A stretch of DNA of 64,000 nucleotides from Eudromia elegans (Eukaryota; Chordata; Aves; Tinamiformes; Tinamidae), in NCBI GenBank assembly GCA_003342815.1, contig PTEX01000235.1, forward strand, positions 186,001-250,000, read 5' to 3'. The position numbers and the translations under genes are program-made. Under the pieces are notes generated by a model, which worked only from the letters and a program-made list of their open reading frames with translations, was not told where the DNA came from and did no database searches. Below, piece after piece: positions 53,001 to 64,000 of this stretch; positions within the stretch are counted from its first letter, which is position 1, and each line of letters opens with the position of its first letter.

Positions 53001-56000
53001 GGTATTTCAGTTTTAAGAGTTGCCAATCCTAAGCCCCAATCCAAAGGGTAGTTTACGTGCTGGTGAGGCTTGATGGAGTAGTTGTGCAGAGAGAGGCTTT
53101 GTCTTTCCACATCTGCTCTGCTCTTTAATGTCTTTTGCTTCAGTTTTGGGCTCTAACGTGTCATACTCGCCAAAGCTGATAAGAATCCTTGTCTTACAAA
53201 CAACATAAATCTAGAAAAATCAAGTCAGGATTTTCAAAGAATTTCGCTGTGATTAAAAGTACCAACTTTTGAGAATTTACAGGCAGAAGTTAGACCATTG
53301 CTTCAAGTTTTCGGTGACTATCCTCAGCCACCCCAATTGCACAATGAGTAATGACAGGTTTGGGCTAGGAGAGTTGGTGATGTCCACATGTGCAAAAGCA
53401 CTTGCTTGAGTATGACTGACTGCAGAAAAACGTGTTATTTGCAAATGGGCAAGAAGGACACTTATGAACCCAGGCAGCTGTGTCCATATTATCCTACAGA
53501 ATATCCCTCCTTGCTTAGTTTTTTTTGAGCAAGCTCTGAACAGGAAGCCATACACAGCTACTGAAGTAGGACAGCGTGAGCAGTCTGACCTGCTGCTCTG
53601 CAATTTTGCTACATTTTCTGGAAAAAAAATGGAGCTTCCCTTTCATATTGTCATCTTAACCTTTGCTCCTCCAGTTTTTCTGGTAGTTGGTAGCAGTGAT
53701 AGAAAAGGAGTAGGAAAGGAGAAGATGGCAAGTAATATTACCAACTTCAGCTGGGAGTATCCAGCTCCAAAATGAGACCGTGCCAACTAGCTGCATCTTC
53801 TGCTGGTGTCCTACTGCTCTGGTCCCCATGGGCTTGCTCAGTATCTGCTGTGGGCTTAGAGCCTGTTGCTTGGCTTTTGTAAAACTGCTCCTCCCGTTTT
53901 GTATAGAGCTTGTTATGACTGGTACATGGTTATTTTGACGTACAACTGCTTGCTCCTTGTTGTTGCTTAATATTTCGTCTTTTGGGGAAAGCATAGCTGT
54001 TAGTTAGGCCATGGATTAGCTGTGGATGGATACCCTGTAAGTAACCTAGTGGCCTTTTCTTAAGGCATGTAGTTAACCTCAATCCAAAGACAACCTATAT
54101 TATTCACCAGTTAGTGTTCATTTCCACTAAACTTGACAGAAACTTTTTTTCCCATTATTTCTGCCTTCTTTTTAATATATTTTAAATCTTTAGCATAAAT
54201 AATATTTCACTTTGGACCTTGTCTATTTTTGCCTTGCATTTTTTATCCTATACTTATGCTTTATCAGCTTAATATGTGTAGTAGCTTCTATCTATGTCCT
54301 AACATAACAGCAGTGTGATTGCTCATACCAGAAACAGTATTTCCAGTGCAACATTGCAAGAGTCATGTTTTTGGCTAAGCCTTCGCTTGCTGCTTGGCTG
54401 AGACAATGATTTTTTCCATGCCCATTTTAGGGAAATGATTAAGGGATGACTTCTGTTTCTGCCCACAGGATAAAATCCTACCGGGTATTTCGTTTTTGAT
54501 GTGAGCAATATCAGTGCTGCAGGAAGGAATGAATGAAACTGCCGAGCCTGTTTCAAATGCTTTCTTTCATCTGTAGAAGAACTTGAACAGATAAAAATTA
54601 AATCCCTTTCAAGCCAATTCCCAATACAGAAATAAATCTTGGGTGGGTGGAGGGGGAGAAACAGCCACCTACCTGGAAATCTAAGACTGAATGAGATGTC
54701 ACAGGAGAAGGCAGTAGTATCCACTCAAATCCTCATCCATTAAAACAGACAAGAAAAACACAACAATGCCTGTATGAAAGAGGGGTTTTCTTTCCACAGT
54801 ATCTTTAATCTGTTCAAAAGATGACTGATGAAATTGAAGACCAGATTTGTAGGAGTGCGTTGCCTAATATTTATAGTATTAATTAATCTGTTCGTTTCCC
54901 TGTTATTGGCTGTTACAGAGACTGGATGCAAGGAGTCGGCACGCTGATGGTCCCCGGGTACCGTGCCTGTGCCCCAGCTGGGATGAGGAGGGGAACTGGG
55001 TCACTCTGGCTAGCTGGTGGAAGAGGGCAGGTTTTCGGGAGCAGGGAAGGCTCTTGTGGTGCAGCTGGGTCAATTCAGTCGGTTTCAAAGCCACAGCTGT
55101 CGGTGCCCATTGCTCCTTTGAAGCCCTGGCCTTAAATTTCTAATCAAAGTCAACAAACTGCCTAGGGCAATATCCGCTTTTCTCTACCTTGCTTTAGCCT
55201 GAGCTCAAAGGCAGAGATGAAAAGCATTTACACTTGCGTGATGGTTAATAAGCTTAGGGTTTTTTTCTGGTGAATCAAATAAGAGAGCAGGTTCCACAAG
55301 TGAAGACATCTTGTTGTTGTCTGGCAAGCTCTTCTGCAGCCCCTCAGCTGGCCGGCTGCGGTTTAAGTCTCTGGGACAGGCTGGCTTTTCATCCAAGCCC
55401 ATGAGGGAACTGCATTCTTTCTGGGGTACTTTCGCGTTGTTCTGTTTGTTTTGTTGACATTGTGGCTGCTCACCTTGTGAGCAGTGTAACGGTCACAAAC
55501 GTGTTTATTTCTGCCACATGCATGCACCAGAGTTGCAGAAGGTCACTTTTGTCCTCTGCAAGTAAATAACCTCAACAAAAGCCCTTGGTTATCATTGCTC
55601 AACTTTTGTGAAGGTTGAATAAAGCAGCCTTTATACTGTATAAATCCTTCTATTTCCTAAGAAAATAATTGTTTGTCAATAACTAGTGTTGCAGTCTGAC
55701 ATTGTCCAAAACCTGAAAAGTGATCTTGGAGGAAAAAGGAACATGCCCTAAGTCGAATACTTTAATAAATGTTTAAGATAGTGTGTAATCAGAGAAATTA
55801 TAAAGTGAGGAATAGAAAATTACTGTAGAGAAGATAGAAAGATTAACAGAAAATAATTTTTGTTGGTAACTGAAACATTCTTTTATTTATTTATTTTTTG
55901 AATGGATTATTTAAAAGCATATAATTTGCCTGCATAGTTGTGGCTGGTTGGTTTATGTTGGTTGGTTGATTTGGTTGATTGCTTTTTCTCTCTCTTTTTT

Positions 56001-59000
56001 TTTTCTCTCGTAAGTTTGCATAGAAAGGTGTTTTACAGTATGACTTTTGCAGGAGATCTATCTAAAAGCAGCAATCTGGGAACATCAGCTAATGTTTTCT
56101 TCATGATTTTACTTTGTCTTGCTTGGGCCCTAGCAAGTTGGTCCTCTCTCTTGCAGGTAATACCGGAGGCTTCAGCGCTGACTTTGTGCCCAAGTACAGT
56201 GTGCTCAGGGCTTTACTGTGTCCGGGCTTGGCTGGGACACCTTGACCCAAGCAGGAGATGCTGGAGAGGAGCCAGCCCTGGGCAGGCTCCCCGGTGCGGT
56301 GGCCCTCCTGGGAGCGGGACCGTGGCTCGGTGGGGCTACAGCAGGGTTGGAGGAGTCCACGTGGCCGTGCAGGTGGCTGCTGGTTGCTGCTGCTCCACCG
56401 AGCGGGCGCTCTGCACTGCCCAGTGGCTGCAGGATTTATCACTTGCCGCAGGAAGGTTTGGAGCAGGCGGAGAGCCCGTTCGTTCCCATGCCTGCCTGGG
56501 AGCAGCGTGGCCTCCCCGGCTGCTGTAACTGCCTGGGGCTGCGTCTCAAGAAGGCAGGACAGCAGCCACAGTCTGTGCCGAGCTGTTGTCCCTTCTCGGT
56601 GCTTTTCTCATAGCATACTACATGCAAAATTTTTCTATTTTGGGGGTGTTTTTTTGATATAACGTATTGGGATTACTATTAAAAATCTTTGCAGAGTTTG
56701 AGATCTTGGAGAGGAGAAAACGCTTCTCTCACACCTCAGCTTGGAACTTGTTCTGTAGCAAATCACAGGTTAATGTCTGCTAAGGGTAAAACAGCCAGGG
56801 AGTGCTTCAAGAGCAAATATGGTTATATCAACGTGAAAAATAGCAGGCCGAATGGAAATATTTATGAGGACATAAGTCTTTTTTTCTTTTTCCCAATAAA
56901 CTACTACCAAGGCAGGATTGGGATTTATTAGATTGGCTTGTTTTGTTCTTTTGAGATGAATGTAGGCGCTGTAACCAGTGACCCCAGCACCCGAAGTCTG
57001 CGAGCTCTACTCGCTGCATGCGGAGTGCAGGTGCAGAGGGACCCACATTTCTGCTCAGGTGGGATTTGGGGTCTCAGGGGCAGAGCAGCAGAAAGCTAAG
57101 TGTGAGCTGGAACCAAAACCTAGAGAACTATAGGAATCTGTCATGTCCCATGCTTATGTATTTCATGATAAAGTGGGAATGAAGATGACTTGCATTGTGG
57201 ATGGGGGAAGGAGTCTTAAGCATGAGAAAGTAACACTTGGTCACATTTTGTTCCCTTTACCATAGTATTCTTTTTTTTCTTGTGTATTTTTTAAGGTGAG
57301 TTTCATGGGGAGAAAAAGACATAAAGGGGAACTAAAAAGCTTAGGCAGCTCAGGTCCTTCCTGCAAGGAAGGAGGGAGGTGATAAGTGTCCCATCAAAAT
57401 TTTCCTAGAGGTGTCCTTAAGAATTGCCTTTAAGAGATGGGCACGTCCGGTTAGTTCTGCTTTGGTATTTGTAGAAGCAGCTTAGATGTGGTTTTTGTCT
57501 TTGTCGGTCACTGTCTGACGGAGTAAGAAGCAAAGACAAGGGGAAAATCGGCACTGGAAAGCAGGCTGAAAGAACTGCCTTGAGGAAGGATTTGAGAAGC
57601 CGCGTAGAGAAAAGGATTGCCACAGACTGCCAAGACACAGAAACTGCGTAGAAGTTGTTAGCAGCTTCTGTGCTGAGCATTGGAGTTGGTAATTACCGAC
57701 ACACAGCTCCAGCTTTGAGATCGCAGAGCGTGGGGATTCACTGCAGCCCTTTCTCCAGAAGGCTGCAGGATGCGATGCAGGAGTTTGTGTGTAGGGCAGA
57801 GTGCGCGCTGGGTTCGCTTCAAGTCTTCGCAAAGGTTTCCAAAATAAACTTGTTTTTTTTCTCTTTTATTTTAATCTTCCAGAGAGGGAAAAACTGGAGT
57901 TCCAGGAGGGAACATAACTTTTAGAGTCCCAGTCCTCCCCTCAATACTCGACGCTCTGACCACCATGCACTTTCAGGATTCATCGGTCCCGGGTTCATTT
58001 GGTCCTGTGCCCTCCTGCTGGGGAGTCTGACATAGCTACAGCCTCCAGGTGTCTCATGGCAGCCAACTGCCACGCTAGTCTGGTCAGTCACTTTGCTCTC
58101 TCAGCCTTTGTGATGTCTGCAGTGCCCTGACAGGCTTTCTTGGTAAGAGCTTTGTCAAACCATAGAGTTGTGCGGAGCTTAACAAGCCCTTAAAGAGCAG
58201 AGCATCTTCTGCCGGATGAGTCCTCAAGCCCATTGCTAAGCTCAGAGACCAGAGCAGCTTAAGTGGAGTGTTGGAGACAAAAGCTGTTCCTTAAAACAGG
58301 CACTGTTTGTGTTCTGCTTTTCAAGTGGGATTGAAAATAATTAGCAACACCAGTGGGGAGACTGCTCAGCTCAACTGACTGCAGCAGCACAGAAGATAAA
58401 TGTAAAGATGCTCATGGCATTTGGAAGTAAAGAGCTGGTCAGCTGATTTTAATTAAATTATCTGGATTTAAATTAAATTATTTTGTGTTTTTTTGTGCTT
58501 TTATTTCTGTTTCTGATTATATGCTTGCATTTTTCCTAATATGCCAAGAAAATGCTGACCTGTCAGCCTAGAAGCCTCCTGCATCTTGGTGTGTGATCTG
58601 CAGTTGCTGCAGTGTTGGTGCCCTAGTTGACGAGAGTGGCTAATCTGCTCACAGGTGCCTTGCAGCCAGTCGCTGCTCCTTCATCTGTTCCGTGTGCCTG
58701 TAGCGCCAAACGTCGCCTCCACAGTTGGTTTCTGTGTGCAAGGGACACTTGATAACAACCAGTGGTGTTATGCGTACAGGTATTAACTGGAGAGGGGGAC
58801 ATCTGGTGTTGCAAAGAAACTGTTTCTGGAAATGGTTAATTTAGTGGATGTGCATTTTCTTACTATGTGCTGCTTCTAACAAGAGCAATAATTACTCACT
58901 TGCATGTAGTAGGTTGCTGTCTTCCCCTTAGAAAATCAAAGGAAAATTTTATCTTTAAGCCAAGCTGACACAAAATTGACATTTCAGTAAGAGTAGGCAA

Positions 59001-60130
59001 CCTCACGCCAAGAGTCTCCTGCAGACCTCCTTGAGGTTTGCTTTCTTTCCTTTACAACAGCTTTGATTAAGGGTTTTTCTGTTACGGTACATTTTACTGT
59101 AAGGAAAACAGAGGAGATCAAGCAGTCAGATACGTTTTGGACTTGCCCTAGGAATTACGATATGCCTTCAAGTTGTTTTACTTTCTGCAGGGGGGCAGAA
59201 GTTGTTTTTAAAAGTCCTTGTGTTGCCTCATTCAGAAGTCTGGGGCTGCATGGCAAGCACCAGCCCCAGCTGGAACGAGGTTTTTAGAGGAGTGTCAGGG
59301 CTGTCCAAGCTTGTGTGTCATTGAACACAGCTTCAACTGAAGTAAAATTAATCTGTTTATAGAAAGACTCTTACACAGAAAGAGGAAAATGTGTTGAACT
59401 TGGCAGCTTGGTGCAATTCTTGGGATAGCCTTGGACGTGTGAAGTTTGTACCAAGACCTTAGCGCTGGACTCCGAAACCTGTCAGTGTAAATCAACTGAT
59501 ACGTTACCTGGGGGGTAGGACAGCCATAGGGGAGTTTTGGTTTTTGTCTTTTTGGTTCTTTGTTTGGTTGGTTCACGGGGGCTTTGTTGAGCATCCATAG
59601 AAGGATGTCAGCTATTTCGCTGCTGTGCCTGTAGATCTAACAGCTTCCTTGGGTTTGTAGCAGATACTTTGCTCATTGTAGACTTTGGGAACTTGACAGA
59701 GTAGACTCCCTTAGCCAACTAATTCATTATTCACTGAAGGTGAATGAGGTGCTGGAAGGCAGGAAAGCAAATGGGCATCTCATGTTTCGACAGGGAGGCT
59801 GAGTGTCATCAGACATGACCGTCAAGCATTAGTCCATTTTCCTTAAAAGTATCTCACAGGTAGCAATAATATATTTATTATGCCGTTCTTATTCACACTG
59901 TTCTATGAAAAAATCATAGTGAAAAGGAAATACTCATATTACAATAAATACAGGTATATGAAAGGTATTAAACAAGTATGTATGAGTAAGTATCTCTATA
60001 TATAGGCGTGTGTATATAAGTCAACTAATTCAGTTGATATTTGCATTATTTCTGGGCTGTGGATGTCTGTCTTTCAGTCACTTATGAGATACAAATGGAT
60101 GCTTCTGTGCTTCTCTAACTTGGATCCTTG

Positions 60131-60176
60131 CTTTCTTTTTTTCTTTTTTTTTTTCTTTTTTTCTCTCTCTCTCTCC
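60131..60176 (+). promoter_or_regulatory. PPM1H: Polypyrimidine tract of the exon 2 splice acceptor
   Basis: Forty-six consecutive C/T bases, mostly T, ending in a CT repeat, followed by AAG at the intron end. This is a very strong U2AF-binding type acceptor for the short exon 2 after a long intron. Confidence 0.9.
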
Positions 60177-60179
60177 AAG

Positions 60180-60345
60180 GGTAATAAATGCAGGGAAAAG
60201 CACACACAATGAAGATCAAGCTAGCTGTGAAGTGCTTTTTGTCAAAAAGAAAACTGGAGGTGCTAACTCTACACCAAACAAGAATTCAACAAAGCGGAGG
60301 TCGTCGCTGCCAAACGGAGAAGGTCTCCAACTGAAAGAGAACTCG
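60180..60345 (+). CDS. PPM1H: PPM1H coding exon 2
   Basis: One base plus 55 codons. It reads VINAGKSTHNEDQASCEVLF at its start, then VKKKTGG, a basic Ser/Asn/Lys-rich insert with KRRSSLPNGEGLQ, and ends KENS. This closely follows the mammalian PPM1H sequence after TGYAE. STHNEDQ is the PPM1H form of the first conserved PP2C motif, which supplies acidic residues near the metal site. The KRRSS stretch is an exposed insert typical of this subfamily. The acceptor CCAAG|G and the donor TCG|GTAAGC at 60346 are canonical; the upstream intron is phase 2 and the downstream one phase 0. The next expected sequence, leading to the DGHAG metal-binding motif, is outside the window. No stop or frameshift is present. 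Confidence 0.96.
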
Positions 60346-61083
60346 GTAAGCAGGCTTATGTATCTTGTCAGTGGAGCAGCACAACACAAATATAAAAACA
60401 TGGTGATGTGACTCGAAGCGGAAGGGGCGAGGGGAATATTTACTGATAATTTCATATATTTTCTTTTACTTCATATTTATGAACTTATCTTAAATACAGA
60501 ACACTCATGTCCAGTTTGTTTTTTAAAGTATTGCGTCGAGAAGTTGTATGTGTATCTAATGCATTTTATTTTAAAGATGAGGAGGGGGAGAGTCCTTGGA
60601 TTTTACTTTTTGTATCACTTCTCAAAGCATAATCCCATGAAATTTACTGCTGCAGAGTCCTGCATGTTTGTGGCCATGGTTGACTTACCCCATGACAGTC
60701 ATTGCAGGTGTGGGAGAAGTCCTGCTTAGGTGGTCACACAGTTTTGGGAGTGATGTTGGTCACTGAGTTCTCTTTACTGACGAAGTGTTGTATGGAGCTG
60801 GTTTATGCAACTGGCTCATCCGGTAGCCTGAATTCAGTGTTTGGGAGACCGCAGTGGCCTTTATGTGGAGAATGATGCAAGCCATCACTTGTCCATCAGC
60901 AACTGTCTTCTGTTCTTCATCTGCCTCTTGACTAGCTAATTACTTCATCCTCTCTTTAATCACGAGTTTGTGTTGGGTTTTGCGTTGTTGGTTCTTGTGT
61001 TGTGTTTTGTGTTGGTTGTGTGTTGGGTTTGGACATTGAGCCCTGCAGCACTGGCTACTGGAGTCAGGTAATGTGGATATGCC
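60346..61083 (+). other. PPM1H: PPM1H intron 2, first part
   Basis: Begins GTAAGC. AT-rich intron DNA with a strongly G/T-biased tract at 60966-61032. No exon was recognised. Confidence 0.7.
60966..61032. repeat. GT-rich low-complexity tract
   Basis: Irregular repeats of GTTGGGTTTTG, GTTGTGTTTTGTG and TTGGTTGTG with almost no A or C on the + strand. It lies about 50 bases upstream of a CR1 tail. Confidence 0.85.
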
Positions 61084-61203
61084 ATCTTCAAAACCCGCTT
61101 GGACACAATCCTGTGCCACGTGCTCTAGGTGACCCTGTGTGTGCAGGGGGCTGGACTAGATGATCTCTAGAGGTCCCTTCCAACCCTAAGCATTCTATGA
61201 ATC
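61084..61203 (+). mobile_element. Short CR1 LINE 3' tail
   Basis: Sense-strand end of a CR1: ATCTTCAAAACCCGCTTGG, then CTGTGCCACGTGCTCTAGG with the ORF2 stop TAG, then GGACTAGATGATC, GGTCCCTTCCAACCC and a single ATTCTATG unit followed by a diverged one. It holds the last codons and the 3' UTR only. It has more differences from the 43036 copy than the 26445 copy does, so it is somewhat older or from a sister subfamily. Confidence 0.93.
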
Positions 61204-64000
61204 TGTAGCTTGTTTATACTTTCTTACTGCTGCAGCTTCTTCAGACACTGAACAGGATGGGTTCACAAGTAGCCCTGTGCTCTTTTTTTTACTCCTTTCC
61301 AGTTATCACCTGTCCCAGGTGTTTGGTGCTGATGTTTCAGGTTGAATTTAGATGGTTTTGTGATTGTTTTGAGTTTGTGTTTGTATGTCCAGGTGAAATG
61401 ATTGTGCTTTGTGCTTGTTGGGCTTGCAGAGTACATGTGTTGTACAATGATTGACCATCTTCCTCAGAAGGAACTTCTCTCCAAACACTACATGGTTAAT
61501 CGTTTGAGAGCCCTGTATTCTTTACATTCCGCCTAAATGCGTTTCACTATTTGAATGATGACCTCACTAGTCTCAATGATACCCATCAGTATGTGTGTTT
61601 TACAGTTATGGTATCATGACAGAGTGTTCAAAGCAACGAGCCAGGTGATCTCTGTAGTAGTATATTTTTCCACACTACTTCCTGTTCTGTTCTTCGTATG
61701 TTCTTTTTTCTTATCTACTAATTTACTTCTGTTTGCTAAGTGGCATATGCAGGTGCTATATCACTCATTATTAAACTTTGTAAAATTTATTCCACCACAT
61801 TACTAGACCATGATATGGGCATTTATTTTTTATATACATATTTTTCTCAAGCAGTGTATTTCCGGGGAAAGTTTGCTACTAGAGGGCAGTCTTACCCTGA
61901 CAGTTAGTGGGATTTTTTCCCTGGGTATGTTTTTTACTGTATTAAAACAGACAAACAAAAAAGACAGTGTAACAAGGTGTCAATAGGATGTAGAAATAAA
62001 GACTTAAGAGACACTTCACTGGATGGTGTAATATCATCCTAGCGAGTGTTTTGTAAGAATGCCAGTGGTTGAATTCTGCAAACACTTCACAGGGAAAATC
62101 CCACATTATACCCGTTTTGAAATCCTCTTTGAGTGGTGAGTATCTTGTAGAGGTACTTAAGAAAGCAGGTCTGAGGGAAGGAAATTATTTGGTATCAATC
62201 TGTTTTTTTCTGATTTTTTTGGGGGAGGGAGGTGGAGGGTTGTTTGTTTCTTAAACAAAGGGCTGTTCTAGTGTCTCTTGTAAATGTACTTCATATTCAG
62301 AACAGTTATAGCTGAGGATTTTGTGCTTTTTTAGCATAAAAATGTAATGGCATCCTGATTTATTTGCCAACTTGGAATTAGATGAGTAAACAACTTCTGA
62401 GGGTCTGCAGTGTAAGATCACTTACTAGCTTATGTGAAAAAAAATCCTAAATTAATTGTTATATATTGTTAAGACTTGTCATTTTTTTCCTCTATTATCT
62501 GAGCTTTTTAAATTTATTTTTGTATATGCATTTTACTGTCACGATTTTGCATCTGCTACTTGATTCAAAACTTTGTATGTCTTAATTATATCTTACATTT
62601 GTGATACCCAGGAGACCTGTGGACCTGGCTGAAAGCTGGGTCAGCAGTTGAGGAGTCTGAAGCTTATTAAATTTCCTGGCACATCCTGGAAATGAATTGT
62701 CAGGTTGATGCAGGGAGGGGGTTGTTTGCTCTTTGTACATCTGTTGGCTATTCAGAATGTTTTTAAATATGGATCTCTTAAAGAAACAAGATCTGAAATA
62801 TGTCAGTATGCGTTGACTGGTCATATTCCCAGTTGTCTGCTTTGGCCAGTTAAATGAATAAAAGGAGACTGATTATTGAAAGACTCTTTTTGGCAGGACA
62901 CTGTCATAGCTAGCAGGAATTGATTTCTCTTTCTGAGAGAATTTTCTGGGTGCTAACGCTTTCTTCTGGGACTTCGTTGGGAAGACATCCAGGATCCCTG
63001 GATGGCAGAGTGGAATGAATAGCCATGAATATACATGCCCAAATCGACTGTGGCCACGAGGAACAACTGCACTGTGGGAAAAAAGCAAGCACCTTGGTGT
63101 ACCTCCTGTTTATTCCCTGGACTTTTGCCTTGCTTGCACCATATATTGCATTCTTGTCACATCGGAATGGTTTGGGGAAAGTTCTGCTTTTTCAGAGGAG
63201 CTGGTTTTATTCATAGGGCAGGGGAAAGGAGTTCATTTCTTCTTCTTTGTTTAGACAGCTAATGGGATGTCTCAAGGGTGTCTCAAGGGTGTGTTCTCTG
63301 TTAGTCCTCAAACAAATGAAGCTTGGTAGGCATGCCTAGAAGCTTTTGGAGGCCAAAATTTGTGTTACAGTAATGTCTGCAGATCCCAGTTGGAGTTAAG
63401 GCCCCAGAGCGTCTTACACAGAATACATGTATAAGGGAGACATTTGTGGGAGTCATCTCCTCTCACTTCAGTTGCTTATTACAGACCTCTCTGCTGTTTA
63501 TCTAGCTTCCTTTTGTGGTCAATAGGAAGGATCAAGTTCACCTTGGAATGAGATGAGCATGATCTGAAAGCTCAGTTCTTCTTTCTATCAAATATATGGG
63601 GAAATCTAAAGAGGAATCTAGATGCCTTGGAAGTGTCTGAACTTAGCTGAAAATGAAACTGAAACTGCATGAAATGAAACTGCATCATGTTTAAGAGTTA
63701 CTAGCTCACAAAAAGACAGATGTGGATGAAATGCATGTGAAGAACCAGAGTGATGGTTGACATGCCCATGTTCACATCAGTGACAGGCTGCCAGTTTCCT
63801 GTGCTCCAGGGAAGATGGAGCAGAACTCAAAAGCAAGACCGCCACCTCTGGAGCGATGCCTGCAAGCTCTGCTGCTAGAATAACCATTAGTGTTTCCATA
63901 TGAGGGATGACCCGCCCACCTCCCCTCCCCCCTATCAAAAAAAAAAAAAAAAAGAAAGGAAGAAAAAGGGAAAAGATGAAAAAAGATGTAGCAGACCAAG
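61204..64000 (+). other. PPM1H: PPM1H intron 2, continuing past the window
   Basis: AT-rich intron DNA. It contains an 11-bp tandem repeat TGTCTCAAGGG (63269-63290), a local AAATGAAACTG repeat near 63651-63685, and a poly-A tract followed by GGAAG (about 63938-63965). No exon 3 sequence (DGHAG region) is seen. Confidence 0.65.

Larger units (their letters stand above)
43582..60130. other. Intron 1 sequence up to exon 2, mostly unremarkable
   Basis: AT-rich intron DNA with a TTTG tract (45957-45977), an AT/purine-pyrimidine alternating tract (46184-46256), an 18-bp near-tandem repeat (47005-47037), a 21-bp tandem duplication (50023-50064) and a TTGG-rich patch (55938-55980). A GC-richer stretch at about 56160-56600 contains open frames in several frames but no recognised protein. 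No RNA gene was found. Confidence 0.5.
4798..60179 (+). other. PPM1H: PPM1H intron 1 (about 55.4 kb)
   Basis: It begins GTGAGT at 4798 and ends CCAAG at 60179, a standard GT-AG intron of phase 2. Joining GA from exon 1 to G from exon 2 restores a Glu codon and gives GYAE-VINAGKSTHNEDQ across the junction, which matches the family. No further PPM1H coding exon was seen inside. A long first intron is usual for this gene in vertebrates. The notable contents are listed as separate entries. Confidence 0.92.

Noticed and set aside
55938-56528. A 196-codon open frame over a GC-richer patch
   Set aside because: The start is a TTGG-rich low-complexity stretch and the rest has overlapping open frames in all frames, typical of GC composition rather than coding.
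1-64000. Retroviral or other LTR elements, tRNA-derived SINEs, tRNA or rRNA genes, CRISPR arrays
   Set aside because: None was recognised on reading both strands. The only dispersed repeats I can support are CR1 LINE pieces.

Overview
This window reads as vertebrate, almost certainly avian, nuclear DNA. It contains five CR1 LINE pieces whose 3' ends carry the bird-type (ATTCTATG)n tail, no Alu, B1 or L1 sequence, and one recognisable host gene. That gene is PPM1H, a PP2C-family protein phosphatase, on the + strand. Only its first two coding exons are present: exon 1 (start codon at 4562, donor at 4798) and exon 2 (60180-60345). They are separated by a first intron of about 55.4 kb. The rest of the gene lies beyond position 64000. 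I cannot name the bird order from the sequence alone.

Layout. Positions 1-3470 are intergenic DNA upstream of PPM1H and hold an old, decayed CR1 fragment (about 1887-2280). Positions 3475-5700 are a GC- and CpG-rich island containing the promoter region, a 275-base assembly gap (4223-4497), coding exon 1, and a 39-bp G-rich tandem array just inside intron 1. Positions 5700-60179 are the rest of intron 1. It is mostly single-copy AT-rich DNA with a 49-bp GC-rich minisatellite (12538-12890), two long and nearly perfect hairpins (8511-8568 and 28080-28149), two young CR1 copies in opposite orientations (26445-27374 minus, 43036-43581 plus), one short CR1 tail (35885-35998 minus) and several simple repeats. 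Positions 60346-64000 are the start of intron 2, with another CR1 tail (61084-61203).

The two exons encode the N-terminal amphipathic helix, the segment leading into the PP2C fold, the first conserved acidic (ED) motif, and a basic Ser/Lys/Asn-rich insert. In mammals PPM1H removes LRRK2-added phosphates from Rab8A and Rab10. The catalytic DGH motif and the rest of the domain are not in this window.

No second protein-coding gene, tRNA, rRNA, CRISPR array or retroviral element could be supported. The other open frames are chance frames in intron DNA, in the CpG island (some run through the N gap) or in tandem repeats. The observations most worth a second look are the two long hairpins, the two minisatellites and the two near-identical young CR1 copies.
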